A stretch of 64,000 nt of DNA, from assembly GCA_041395865.1 (NCBI GenBank), contig JAWKZQ010000001.1, positions 62,001-126,000 on the forward strand, given 5' to 3'. Source of the stretch: IMCC2047 sp041395865 (GTDB lineage: Bacteria > Pseudomonadota > Gammaproteobacteria > Pseudomonadales > IMCC2047). Below the pieces are notes generated by a model. It searched no databases and was not told the DNA's origin. It saw nothing but the letters and a program-made list of their open reading frames with translations. Below are positions 44,541-52,464 of the stretch, in pieces. The position numbers and the translations under genes were made by a program. Numbering within the stretch: position 1 is the first letter of the stretch; every line of letters begins with the position of its first letter.

Positions 44541-45509
44541 CTACTGGTTTTCTATCAGGTCCCGGAAACGGTAGCCCATTTCCTGGGTGGCACGCACCAG
44601 CGCATCGATAATGCCCGGCTCCAACGCCGAATGCCCGGCATCGCGAACGATCTCCAACTTGGACTGAGGCCATTGCTCATGCAATGCAAAGGCATTATCC
44701 AGCGGACAAATGATGTCATAGCGGCCATGCACAATAATCCCGGGGATATCGGCCAGCCTGCCGGCATCCTCCAGCAGCTGGTTCGGCCGCATAAAAATAC
44801 CGTTCACAAAATAATGCGCTTCGATACGAGCCATCGACATCGCCACATGCGGATCGGCAAAGTACTCGACGACATTAGGGTTAGGCCGCAAGGTCGCGCA
44901 ACGCGCCTCCCAGGTGGACCAGGCTTTGGCGCAGGCCATGCGCATCACATCATCGTCACCCACCAGCCGCTTGTAATAGGCGGCCATAAAATCGTCACGC
45001 TCAGGCTCAGGAATCAGGCGCACATAGTCCTCCCAGTAATCCGGGAAAACATGGCTGGCGCCATCCTGGTAGAACCATTTCAGGTCCTGGTCTCGGCATA
45101 AAAAGATGCCGCGCAAAATCATCGCCAGCACCCGCCCAGGGTGAGTCTCGGCGTAAGCCAAACTCAGGGTCGAGCCCCAGGAACCCCCAAACAGCATCCA
45201 GCGCTCGATACCCAGTCGCTCGCGAATGGCCTCCATATCGCCAATCAGGTGCTGGGTAGTGTTATCCTCCAGTTCGGCATGAGGCGTAGAACGGCCGGCA
45301 CCACGCTGATCGAACAAAATAATGCGGTAATGAGTGGTATCAAAGAAGCGTCGCATGGATGCATCACTGCCAGCTCCGGGGCCGCCATGAATAACCAGCA
45401 CCGGAATACCATGCGGATTGCCGCACTCTTCAACATAGATTTCGTGGAGTGCGGAAACCGGCAGACGGAATTTATTGTAGGGTTTAACTTCCGGGTAGAG
45501 GGCTAACAT
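44541..45509 (-). CDS. pip: Proline iminopeptidase
   Basis: Alpha/beta-hydrolase that removes N-terminal proline from peptides. The HGGPGAGSD oxyanion region (about 41-49) and the GGSWGS nucleophile elbow with Ser110 are typical, with the VHGRYDIICP (Asp) and DAGHSALEPG (His) parts of the triad downstream. The length (322) and a GGAG ribosome site support the start. No signal peptide is seen, so it is probably cytoplasmic. Confidence 0.93.
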   Translation of the reverse strand: MLALYPEVKPYNKFRLPVSALHEIYVEECGNPHGIPVLVIHGGPGAGSDASMRRFFDTTHYRIILFDQRGAGRSTPHAELEDNTTQHLIGDMEAIRERLGIERWMLFGGSWGSTLSLAYAETHPGRVLAMILRGIFLCRDQDLKWFYQDGASHVFPDYWEDYVRLIPEPERDDFMAAYYKRLVGDDDVMRMACAKAWSTWEARCATLRPNPNVVEYFADPHVAMSMARIEAHYFVNGIFMRPNQLLEDAGRLADIPGIIVHGRYDIICPLDNAFALHEQWPQSKLEIVRDAGHSALEPGIIDALVRATQEMGYRFRDLIENQ

Positions 45510-45604
45510 CCAATGCTCCAGGCACAGTGCAATTCATCAAAAGATGATACCGATTTCTGCGCAAAGAAGTAATAGCCAGGGCGCGCTTGAGGCCGCCTCA
45601 ACAC

Positions 45605-46303
45605 TCACCAGGGGATTTCAGCGCCGTCAAAGGCATAAAAACGCCCGCTTTCAAATAGCTCCGGCTCCGATAACACCCGCCGCATCCCAGCGACACTTTG
45701 CGCCGTATCTATCAGCGCATTGGGGCCGCCCATCTCCGTTTGTACCCAGCCGGGGTGCAGGGCTAAAACCCTTACCCCCTTGGAGGCCAGGTCAATAGAC
45801 AGGCTTTTCACCGCCTGGTTAAGCGCTGTCTTTGAGCTGCGATAATAGTAACTACCGCCGGATTGATTATCGGCAATGCTTCCCACCTTGCTACTGATCA
45901 TGGCAACGGTTTTTCCCTGTCCGGCCAACAGGTTAGGCAGCAAGGCCTGGGTAACCATCAACGGAGAAATCGTATTCACCTCGAGAACCTCCCGCCATAT
46001 CCGGCGATCCAGCGCCCCAATTTGATTCGGCTCCCCATAGATACCGGCATTATTAATCACCAGGTCGACAGGTTTTCCTTCCAGCTGGCGGCTGAGTTCG
46101 CCAATCGACTGATCGCTTGCGACATCCAGCGGCCACAGGCCCACCGCTTTATTCGCCGCAGCCAAGGCCTGTAACGCCTCACTTTTACCTGGATCCCGGA
46201 CGGTAGCAATGACCTGCCATCCCGCCTGGGCGTACTGTTTAACCATCTCCAAACCAATGCCCCGGCTACAACCGGTAATAACAACACGCCCGGATGAATT
46301 CAT
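45605..46303 (-). CDS. SDR family oxidoreductase (short-chain dehydrogenase)
   Basis: A 232-residue NAD(P)-dependent short-chain dehydrogenase. The Rossmann motif TGCSRGIG lies near the N-terminus (about 11-18), INNAGIYG follows, and the YRSSK (Tyr-x3-Lys) active site near 150 is intact. The ATG at 46303 has GGAGG 9 bases upstream; the frame is open further upstream without conservation. The substrate is unknown. It may be transcribed with pip and dtd, although the gap to pip is 95 bases. Confidence 0.85.
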   Translation of the reverse strand: MNSSGRVVITGCSRGIGLEMVKQYAQAGWQVIATVRDPGKSEALQALAAANKAVGLWPLDVASDQSIGELSRQLEGKPVDLVINNAGIYGEPNQIGALDRRIWREVLEVNTISPLMVTQALLPNLLAGQGKTVAMISSKVGSIADNQSGGSYYYRSSKTALNQAVKSLSIDLASKGVRVLALHPGWVQTEMGGPNALIDTAQSVAGMRRVLSEPELFESGRFYAFDGAEIPW

Positions 46304-46460
46304 ACCACCACGCCTCCAATGTATTATCAATTCGGCGGCGCCTCAGGATGCCCTGCAGGCCACCTCGACACCCGTCCCGCCGATTTCTGACGGCGAACCG
46401 CCCGTGAACTTTTTTGGCTGCCCAACAACAAATCAACAACGCATTTTTAAAGGAGTAATT

Positions 46461-47459
46461 ATGTGGATGTCAAACCGGCCCAGACTTTTCAGCCTGTTAT
46501 CGCTACTGTCATTACTACCCCTATGGACCACGCCCTCCTGGGCCGCCGACGGCAAAGGCACGCTGACCCTGTCATTGGAAAACGACCTGTTTGCCACCAG
46601 CCGGGACCGCCACTATACCCACGGCACCGAAATCAATTTCGTCAGCGATACCTATGTACCCCACTGGTTCCAGACACTGGCAGCCTGGATGCCTTTCTAT
46701 TCCACAAATGACGACACCCGCTTCAGCTGGGCGCTCGGCCAGCAGTTTTTTACCCCGACCAACCTACAGGCTTCGGCGCTGCAAACCGATGACCGCCCCT
46801 ATGCTGGCTGGCTTTACACCAGTTTCGGTCTGCTCACAGACCATCATGAGCAAGGGCGCCATGTGGATAGCTTTGAGTTGATACTCGGCACGGTAGGCCC
46901 CGATTCAGGCGCAGAAAGTACGCAGCGCGAGGTGCACGAATTCATCGGTAGCGACGTTGCCCAGGGGTGGGATAACCAACTTCACAACGAAGTCACCGTG
47001 GACATCAGTTACGACCGCCAATGGATGCTGCCGATCATTGAAAACCATTTGGATCTCGTGCCCCACACCGGTTTTATGCTCGGCAATTCACAGCGTTATA
47101 TTGGCGCGGGCTTTTCGCTGCGGATAGGTTCCGGGCTCGACGCCGATTTTGGGCCGCCCCTGATACGTCCCGTCACCTCAGCAGCCCGCTACTTCAAACC
47201 AAGCCAACCCTTCTTCTGGTACCTGTTTATCGGCACTCACGGGCGCTATGTCGGCCATAACATTTTCCTGGATGGGAATAACGACGGCGACAGCCACAGC
47301 GTAGACGCCAGGGAATGGGTCGGGGATGCACAGGCGGGATTAATTATCGGCTACCAAGACTGGCGCGTGACCATGACTCACATCGCCCGCAGCCGCGAGT
47401 TTGAAGGGCAAAAAGAAACCGACAAGTTTGGCTCCCTGTCGATTTCCTATCGCTTTTAA
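46461..47459 (+). CDS. LpxR-like outer-membrane lipid A deacylase (DUF2219)
   Basis: Probable outer-membrane beta-barrel enzyme of the LpxR family, which removes 3'-acyloxyacyl groups from lipid A. A signal peptide (about 1-28, ending in SWA-A) is followed by TLTLSLENDLF and DRHYTHGTEINF, the two conserved N-terminal family motifs. The protein ends FGSLSISYRF, a typical barrel C-terminus with terminal Phe. ATG at 46461 has AGGAG five bases upstream. Substrate specificity is not proven. Confidence 0.85.
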   Translation: MWMSNRPRLFSLLSLLSLLPLWTTPSWAADGKGTLTLSLENDLFATSRDRHYTHGTEINFVSDTYVPHWFQTLAAWMPFYSTNDDTRFSWALGQQFFTPTNLQASALQTDDRPYAGWLYTSFGLLTDHHEQGRHVDSFELILGTVGPDSGAESTQREVHEFIGSDVAQGWDNQLHNEVTVDISYDRQWMLPIIENHLDLVPHTGFMLGNSQRYIGAGFSLRIGSGLDADFGPPLIRPVTSAARYFKPSQPFFWYLFIGTHGRYVGHNIFLDGNNDGDSHSVDAREWVGDAQAGLIIGYQDWRVTMTHIARSREFEGQKETDKFGSLSISYRF

Positions 47460-47461
47460 AG

Positions 47462-47490
47462 CAGGAGGAGCGGAACGCCCGCGCCTCCTG
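47462..47490. terminator. Bidirectional hairpin between lpxR-like gene and typA
   Basis: CAGGAGG / CCTCCTG with a further inner GCGG / CCGC pairing and one mismatch forms a stable stem-loop between the convergent ends of the LpxR-like gene and typA. There is no long T-run. It is probably a shared terminator. Confidence 0.55.
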
Positions 47491-47501
47491 AATGGCCGAC
47501 T

Positions 47502-49313
47502 CTAAGCGCGGCTGGCGCGCTTGCGCTCGTTTTCTTTCAGCAGTTTTTTGCGCAGACGAATGTGGTTTGGCGTCACTTCCACCAGCTCATCGTCCTCGAT
47601 AAACTCCAGCGCCTGCTCCAGGGTGTGGCGCACAGGCGGAGTCAGCGTCAGCGCTTCGTCCGTACCGGAAGCGCGCACGTTGGTAAGCTGCTTCCCTTTG
47701 GTGGGGTTAACCGGCATGTCATTGCTACGCGAGTGCAAACCGATAATCTGGCCTTCGTAGATATCCTCAGCATGCCCCATGAACAAACGCCCGCGGTCCT
47801 GCAGGTTGTATAACGCGTAAGCGGCTGTTTTTCCATTCACCATGGAAACCAGCACACCGTTGCTGCGAGTGGTCATTTCACCAGCTTTCACTTCTCCGTA
47901 GTGATCGAAGGTGCTGCTCATGATGCCGGAACCCGATGTCAGGGTCATAAACAAACCACGGAAACCGATCAGGCCTCGCGCTGGAATGGTGAACTCCAGT
48001 TTCACACGGCCTTTGCCATCAAGCTCCATGTTGGTCATTTCGCCCTTACGCAAGCCCAGCTCTTCCATAATGCTGCCCTGGTGCTGGTCTTCCACGTCAA
48101 TGACGACATGCTCGTAGGGTTCCTGCAAGACACCGTCGATTTCTTTTTTAACCACTTCGGGGCGAGAAACCGCCAGCTCGAAACCTTCGCGGCGCATGGT
48201 TTCAATCAATACCGACAGGTGCAGTTCTCCACGTCCGGACACAATAAACTTGTCAGGAGTCTCGCCCGGCTCAACGCGCAGCGCCACGTTGTGAATCAAT
48301 TCCTGCTCCAGGCGATCCTTGATGTTTCGTGTGGTTACAAATTTCCCATCCTGGCCCGCAAAAGGCGAGTCGTTAACAATGAAGTTAACGCTTACGGTTG
48401 GCTCGTCCACGGACAGGGCGGGCAGCGCTTCCACATGCTCTGGGTCGCACAGCGTATCGGAAATACTCAGGCCGTCGATACCGTTAATACACACGATATC
48501 ACCTGCTGTCGCCTGTTCGGTATCAACACGCTCAAGCCCCAGGTAACCTTTCACATTCAGCACTTTGCCCTTGCGCTCTTTACCGTCAGCGCTTTTCACA
48601 ACAACCTGCTGGTTAGGCTTGAGGCTGCCGCGTGTGATCCGGCCGATACCGATAACACCCACATAACTGTCGTAATCCAGCGCGGAAATCTGCATCTGGA
48701 AAGGTGCGCTGGGGTCAACGTCTGGCGCAGGCACATTTTTGGTGATCATTTCGAACAGCGGCGTCATATCATCAGCCAGCTCGTCGGCCTCAAAACCGGC
48801 AATACCATTCAACGCAGACGCGTAAATAATCGGGAAATCCAACTGCTCGTCGGTCGCACCAAGACGGTCGAAGAGGTCAAACACCTGGTCGATCACCCAG
48901 TCTGGACGTGCGCCGGGGCGATCCACCTTGTTAACCACAACGATAGGTTTCAGCCCCTTTTCGAAGGCTTTGGTGGTCACAAAACGGGTTTGCGGCATCG
49001 GACCATCTACAGCGTCCACCAGCAGCAGCACCGAGTCCACCATCGAGAGTACGCGCTCTACCTCACCACCAAAATCGGCGTGTCCGGGAGTGTCCACAAT
49101 ATTGATATGGTAATCATTCCATTCGATAGCAGTATTTTTTGCCAGAATGGTAATGCCACGCTCTTTCTCCTGATCATTGGAGTCCATGATGCGTTCGGCG
49201 CCCTGATCCTTGCGGTCCAGTGTGCCCGATTGCTGTAAAAGTTTATCAACCAAAGTCGTTTTACCATGGTCAACGTGGGCAATGATGGCAATATTACGGA
49301 GTTTTTCGATCAC
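47502..49313 (-). CDS. typA: Ribosome-associated GTPase TypA/BipA
   Basis: Translational GTPase involved in ribosome assembly and stress and cold responses. The G-domain has AHVDHGKTT, DTPGHADFGGEV and NKVDRPGARP, with the elongation-factor-like domain order continuing to the C-terminus with the basic tail. The length (603) is normal. A TATAAT element lies on the minus strand at 49349-49354. It is divergent from the thiolase gene, as typA is next to thiI in Pseudomonas. Confidence 0.96.
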   Translation of the reverse strand: MIEKLRNIAIIAHVDHGKTTLVDKLLQQSGTLDRKDQGAERIMDSNDQEKERGITILAKNTAIEWNDYHINIVDTPGHADFGGEVERVLSMVDSVLLLVDAVDGPMPQTRFVTTKAFEKGLKPIVVVNKVDRPGARPDWVIDQVFDLFDRLGATDEQLDFPIIYASALNGIAGFEADELADDMTPLFEMITKNVPAPDVDPSAPFQMQISALDYDSYVGVIGIGRITRGSLKPNQQVVVKSADGKERKGKVLNVKGYLGLERVDTEQATAGDIVCINGIDGLSISDTLCDPEHVEALPALSVDEPTVSVNFIVNDSPFAGQDGKFVTTRNIKDRLEQELIHNVALRVEPGETPDKFIVSGRGELHLSVLIETMRREGFELAVSRPEVVKKEIDGVLQEPYEHVVIDVEDQHQGSIMEELGLRKGEMTNMELDGKGRVKLEFTIPARGLIGFRGLFMTLTSGSGIMSSTFDHYGEVKAGEMTTRSNGVLVSMVNGKTAAYALYNLQDRGRLFMGHAEDIYEGQIIGLHSRSNDMPVNPTKGKQLTNVRASGTDEALTLTPPVRHTLEQALEFIEDDELVEVTPNHIRLRKKLLKENERKRASRA

Positions 49314-49364
49314 AACAGTGTCCAGAGTGAGTAGTAAATGAGGCGCGGATTATACACGCCTTTA

Positions 49365-49393
49365 ATGACTTGGGCAGCAACAACCGCTATAAT
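49365..49393 (+). promoter_or_regulatory. Probable sigma-70 promoter of the thiolase-TusA pair
   Basis: A perfect TATAAT (49388-49393) is preceded after 17 bases by ATGACT (49365-49370), a fair -35. Transcription would start about 28 bases before the ATG at 49428. A minus-strand TATAAT at 49349-49354 lies close by for typA. Confidence 0.5.
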
Positions 49394-49427
49394 CTGCGCC
49401 CATTTTTTCCAGATATGACATAGAGTT

Positions 49428-50495
49428 ATGGCACCATCAAAACCACAACCCGGACAACGCAAAGCCGTCTCGCTGATTTCAGGCGGACTTGATTCAATGC
49501 TCGCTACCAAAGTCATCATGGATCAGGGCATCCATGTTGAGGGTATCAACTTTTTCACCGGGTTCTGCGTGGAGGGTCACACCCACGCTATCCGCAAAAA
49601 GGACAAGGAAAAGCAGAAGCGCAACAACTCGCTCTGGGTTGCCGAGCAGCTGGGCATCAAACTGCATATCATCGATATTTCCGAGGACTACAAGGATATC
49701 GTGCTCAACCCGAAACACGGCTATGGGCAAAACCTCAATCCCTGCCTGGACTGCAAAATCTTTATGGTCAACCAGGCCAAAGCCTGGGCCTTCATGGAAG
49801 AGAACGGTTTTGATTTCATCATCACCGGGGAAGTTATCGGCCAGCGCCCCAAATCCCAGCGCCTGGAAACCATGCCGATTATTGCGCGCGAGTCGGGTGC
49901 CGAAGACCGGCTGTTACGCCCGCTGTGCGCCAAACACCTCCCGCCAACGCTGCCGGAACGCGAAGGCTGGGTTGATCGCGAAAAACTCTTCGACTTCCAT
50001 GGCCGCAACCGCAAACCGCAAATGGCGCTGGCAAATGAACTGGGCATCGACGAATATTCCCAACCCGCCGGCGGCTGCTGCTTCCTGACCGATGAACATT
50101 ATTCGCGCAAACTTGCCGACCTCTGGGATGCCCGCGGCGAACGCCGTTACGAAGTCGATGACATCATGTTGCTGAAGGTCGGCCGTCACATCCGCCCGGC
50201 CAACAACTTTAAGGTGATTATCAGCCGTGAAGAGGGTGAAAACAATTTCCTCTCCGGTTACAAGCGAGAGTTCACCACCATTAAGTGCCTGAGCCACCCA
50301 GGCCCCCTGGCCCTGGTGGACGGCAACCCCAGCGACAGCGACCTGGAATTGGCTGCACGCCTGGTGGCCCGCTACGGCAAAGCCCGCAGCGCCGACAAAG
50401 CGACCCTGCAAATCGAACCCAAGGGCGGCGAAGGCTTTGTGATTGAAGTCGCCCCCTACCCGGCCGAAGAAATCCCCGAGGAATGGTACGTATGA
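49428..50495 (+). CDS. ThiI/MnmA-like tRNA thiolase with C-terminal NFACT-R-like domain
   Basis: A 355-residue enzyme with an N-terminal PP-loop ATPase domain (about 12-215) carrying the pyrophosphatase loop SGGLDSM (18-24). It has cysteines in NPCLDCK (Cys106, Cys109) and GGCC (Cys217, Cys218), positions comparable to the catalytic cysteines of MnmA-type tRNA thiolases and possibly iron-sulfur ligands. The C-terminal part (about 240-353, from LLKVGRHIRPANNFKVI) resembles the NFACT-R RNA-binding domain. It lacks the THUMP and rhodanese domains of canonical ThiI. Likely role: adding sulfur to tRNA (inference). It occupies the typA-glnA slot where Pseudomonas has thiI, and its end overlaps a TusA-like gene. 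Confidence 0.75.
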   Translation: MAPSKPQPGQRKAVSLISGGLDSMLATKVIMDQGIHVEGINFFTGFCVEGHTHAIRKKDKEKQKRNNSLWVAEQLGIKLHIIDISEDYKDIVLNPKHGYGQNLNPCLDCKIFMVNQAKAWAFMEENGFDFIITGEVIGQRPKSQRLETMPIIARESGAEDRLLRPLCAKHLPPTLPEREGWVDREKLFDFHGRNRKPQMALANELGIDEYSQPAGGCCFLTDEHYSRKLADLWDARGERRYEVDDIMLLKVGRHIRPANNFKVIISREEGENNFLSGYKREFTTIKCLSHPGPLALVDGNPSDSDLELAARLVARYGKARSADKATLQIEPKGGEGFVIEVAPYPAEEIPEEWYV

Positions 50496-50728
50496 CCGAG
50501 CAAGCCACACACCAACTCAACACCCGTCGCCTGCTTTGCCCGCTGCCGGTTATTCGCACCCAGGAAAAAATTCGAGAATTACAACCCGGCGACATTCTCG
50601 AGGTCACCTGCACCGACCCCGGCGCACTGCATGACATCCCGGCCTGGTGCCGGGTGCATGGCCACACGGTATTGGGCAGCCGGCAGGACGATCTGGATAT
50701 CATCATTACCATTCGCGTCGAGGAATAA
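50492..50728 (+). CDS. TusA-family sulfurtransferase
   Basis: A 78-residue sulfur carrier. It shows the family signature LLCPLPVI with the sulfur-accepting Cys16 in the CPxP motif, followed by GDILEVTCTDPGALHDIPAWC. It is probably the direct sulfur donor for the PP-loop enzyme upstream. The ATG at 50492 overlaps that stop by four bases (ATGA) and has GAGGAA 8 bases upstream; the earlier ATG three codons before lacks spacing. Not E. coli TusA itself but a paralogue of the family. Confidence 0.85.
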   Translation: MTEQATHQLNTRRLLCPLPVIRTQEKIRELQPGDILEVTCTDPGALHDIPAWCRVHGHTVLGSRQDDLDIIITIRVEE

Positions 50729-50734
50729 CCTTTA

Positions 50735-50749
50735 GCACCATGTTGGTGC
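50735..50749. promoter_or_regulatory. NtrC binding site 1 upstream of glnA
   Basis: GCACCATGTTGGTGC is a perfect dyad that matches the NtrC consensus GCACC-N5-GGTGC at all ten defined bases. Its centre is about 126 bases upstream of the predicted sigma-54 start, the enhancer distance seen in E. coli glnA. It starts only six bases after the TusA-like stop. Confidence 0.85.
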
Positions 50750-50765
50750 AAAAATCCGGCTCGAC

Positions 50766-50780
50766 GCACCAACATCGCTC
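50766..50780 (+). promoter_or_regulatory. Weak second NtrC half-site upstream of glnA
   Basis: GCACCAACATCGCTC keeps a perfect left half and the AACAT centre of the E. coli strong site but only two of five bases of the right half. It lies 31 bases (about three helical turns) from site 1, so it could be a cooperative weak site. Confidence 0.45.
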
Positions 50781-50842
50781 ACTTCTTACCAAAAACCTGG
50801 TCGCCCAGCCCGCAACCTCTTGTAATCAGGCACCATTAAAAC

Positions 50843-50857
50843 TGGCACACCTTTTGC
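50843..50857 (+). promoter_or_regulatory. Sigma-54 promoter of glnA
   Basis: TGGCAC (50843-50848), five bases and TTGC (50854-50857) match the -24/-12 consensus TGGCAC-N5-TTGC without a mismatch. Transcription should begin about 11 bases downstream, leaving a leader of about 54 bases before glnA. Confidence 0.9.
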
Positions 50858-50921
50858 TTTTACAGTCGCAACTCAATTTCTTAAAGTTATCGGCCCAAAG
50901 CCATCACGACGGAGAAGCAAC

Positions 50922-52325
50922 ATGTCAAAAACCCTTGAACTGATCGAAGAACACAGCGTTCGCTGGATTGACCTTCGTTTTACTGATTCACACGGTAAAG
51001 AGCACCACGTCTCTATTCCTGTTAGCGAAGTGGACGACGAATTTTTTGAGCAGGGCAAAATGTTCGACGGTTCCTCGATTTCCGGCTGGAAAGGTATTAA
51101 TGACTCCGACATGGTGCTGATGCCCGACGACGAAACGGCCGTTATCGACCCGTTCACCGAAGAACCAACCCTGAACATCAGCTGCAGCATTGTGGAACCC
51201 AATACCATGCAAGGCTACAACCGCGACCCTCGCTCAATCGCGCTACGCGCGGAGGAATACCTGAAATCTACGGGTATCGGCGACACGGTATTCATGGGCC
51301 CGGAACCCGAATTTTTCGTCTTCGACGAAGTTAAGTGGCACGACACCATCGGCCGTTGCGGATTCACCATCAACTCCGAAGAAGCAGCCTGGTCCTCCAG
51401 CGAAGCCTTCGAAGGCGGCAACATGGGTCACCGCCCGCGCGTTAAAGGCGGCTACTTCCCGGTTCCTCCGGTTGACTCCCTGCACGACCTGCGTACAGCC
51501 ATGTGTTCCGCCATGGAGCAGATGGGCCTGGACGTTGAAGTACACCACCACGAAGTGGGCACCGCTGGCCAGTGTGAAATCGGTGTTAAATTCAACACCC
51601 TGACCCACAAGGCCGACGAAGTTCAAATCCTGAAATACTGTGTACACAACGTGGCGCACGCCTACGGCAAGACAGCAACCTTCATGCCCAAGCCACTGGT
51701 GGGTGATAACGGCAGCGGCATGCACGTTCACATGTCCATCAGCAAGGACGGTAACAACCTGTTCTCCGGCGACGGCTATGCCGGCCTGTCCGAAACAGCG
51801 CTGTACTACATTGGCGGCATCATCAAGCACGCCCGCGCCCTGAACGCTTTCACTAACGCGTCCACTAACGCCTACAAACGTCTGGTGCCCGGTTTTGAAG
51901 CACCGGTGATGCTGGCTTACTCGGCCCGCAACCGCTCCGCCTCGATTCGTATCCCTCACGTTGGCAGCCCGAAAGCGCGTCGTGTTGAAGTCCGCTTCCC
52001 GGACCCCTCTGCAAACCCGTACCTGTGTTTTGCAGCGCTGCTGATGGCTGGCCTTGACGGCATCCAGAACAAAATCCACCCTGGCGATGCCATGGATAAG
52101 GATTTGTACGACCTGCCACCCGAGGAAGCCAAAGACATTCCGACCGTTGCACCAAGCCTGTCGGCAGCCCTGGAAGCCCTGGATCAGGACCGTGCCTTCC
52201 TGACAGCCGGCGGCGTTTTCAGCGACGACATGATTGACGCCTACATCGACCTTAAACAGGGCGAAGTGGATCGTCTGAACATGGCTGTTCACCCGGCTGA
52301 GTTCGAGCTCTACTACAGCGTATAA
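50922..52325 (+). CDS. glnA: Glutamine synthetase type I
   Basis: Assimilates ammonia into glutamine; a dodecamer in the cytoplasm. It has the beta-grasp N-terminal domain and catalytic domain with KMFDGSSISGWKGI, PEPEFF, NGSGMHVHMS and RNRSASIRIP. KDLYDLPPEE carries the adenylylation target Tyr396, so it is likely regulated by GlnE. The length (467) is normal. The ATG has GGAGAAG upstream. Expression is under sigma-54/NtrC control through the elements just upstream. Confidence 0.98.
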   Translation: MSKTLELIEEHSVRWIDLRFTDSHGKEHHVSIPVSEVDDEFFEQGKMFDGSSISGWKGINDSDMVLMPDDETAVIDPFTEEPTLNISCSIVEPNTMQGYNRDPRSIALRAEEYLKSTGIGDTVFMGPEPEFFVFDEVKWHDTIGRCGFTINSEEAAWSSSEAFEGGNMGHRPRVKGGYFPVPPVDSLHDLRTAMCSAMEQMGLDVEVHHHEVGTAGQCEIGVKFNTLTHKADEVQILKYCVHNVAHAYGKTATFMPKPLVGDNGSGMHVHMSISKDGNNLFSGDGYAGLSETALYYIGGIIKHARALNAFTNASTNAYKRLVPGFEAPVMLAYSARNRSASIRIPHVGSPKARRVEVRFPDPSANPYLCFAALLMAGLDGIQNKIHPGDAMDKDLYDLPPEEAKDIPTVAPSLSAALEALDQDRAFLTAGGVFSDDMIDAYIDLKQGEVDRLNMAVHPAEFELYYSV

Positions 52326-52359
52326 AACAAAGCCGAATAATCGGCCTTAAACGCTGTCC

Positions 52360-52406
52360 AAACCCCTGTCCTGTAGGCGAATTCGCAAACGGGGCAGGGG
52401 TTTTTT
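52360..52406 (+). terminator. Rho-independent terminator after glnA
   Basis: AAACCCCTG (52360-52368) pairs with CAGGGGTTT (52395-52403) and the stem is followed by a run of six T (52401-52406). It lies 35 bases beyond glnA and should separate it from the DUF4124-ntrBC segment. A small GCCGA-ATAA-TCGGC hairpin precedes it at 52332-52345. Confidence 0.85.
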
Positions 52407-52464
52407 GTTGCACCGCCTTTTCCCGCAGGTAAAAATAAGCCAAACAAACAGGAAGGAAACCTTT

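Noticed and set aside
47901..49238. Long open frame on the strand opposite typA (about 445 codons)
   Set aside because: It lies wholly antisense to a clear typA gene, has no recognisable domain, and long opposite-strand frames are common in GC-rich coding DNA.
49314..49427. Possible small gene in the typA/thiolase divergent region
   Set aside because: Only 114 bases with two promoter-like TATAAT elements; no frame with a ribosome site.
51243..52292. Long open frame opposite glnA (about 349 codons)
   Set aside because: Antisense to glnA, low-complexity composition, no known family.
52332..52345. GCCGA-ATAA-TCGGC hairpin after glnA
   Set aside because: Too short to be a terminator on its own; the real terminator follows at 52360-52406.
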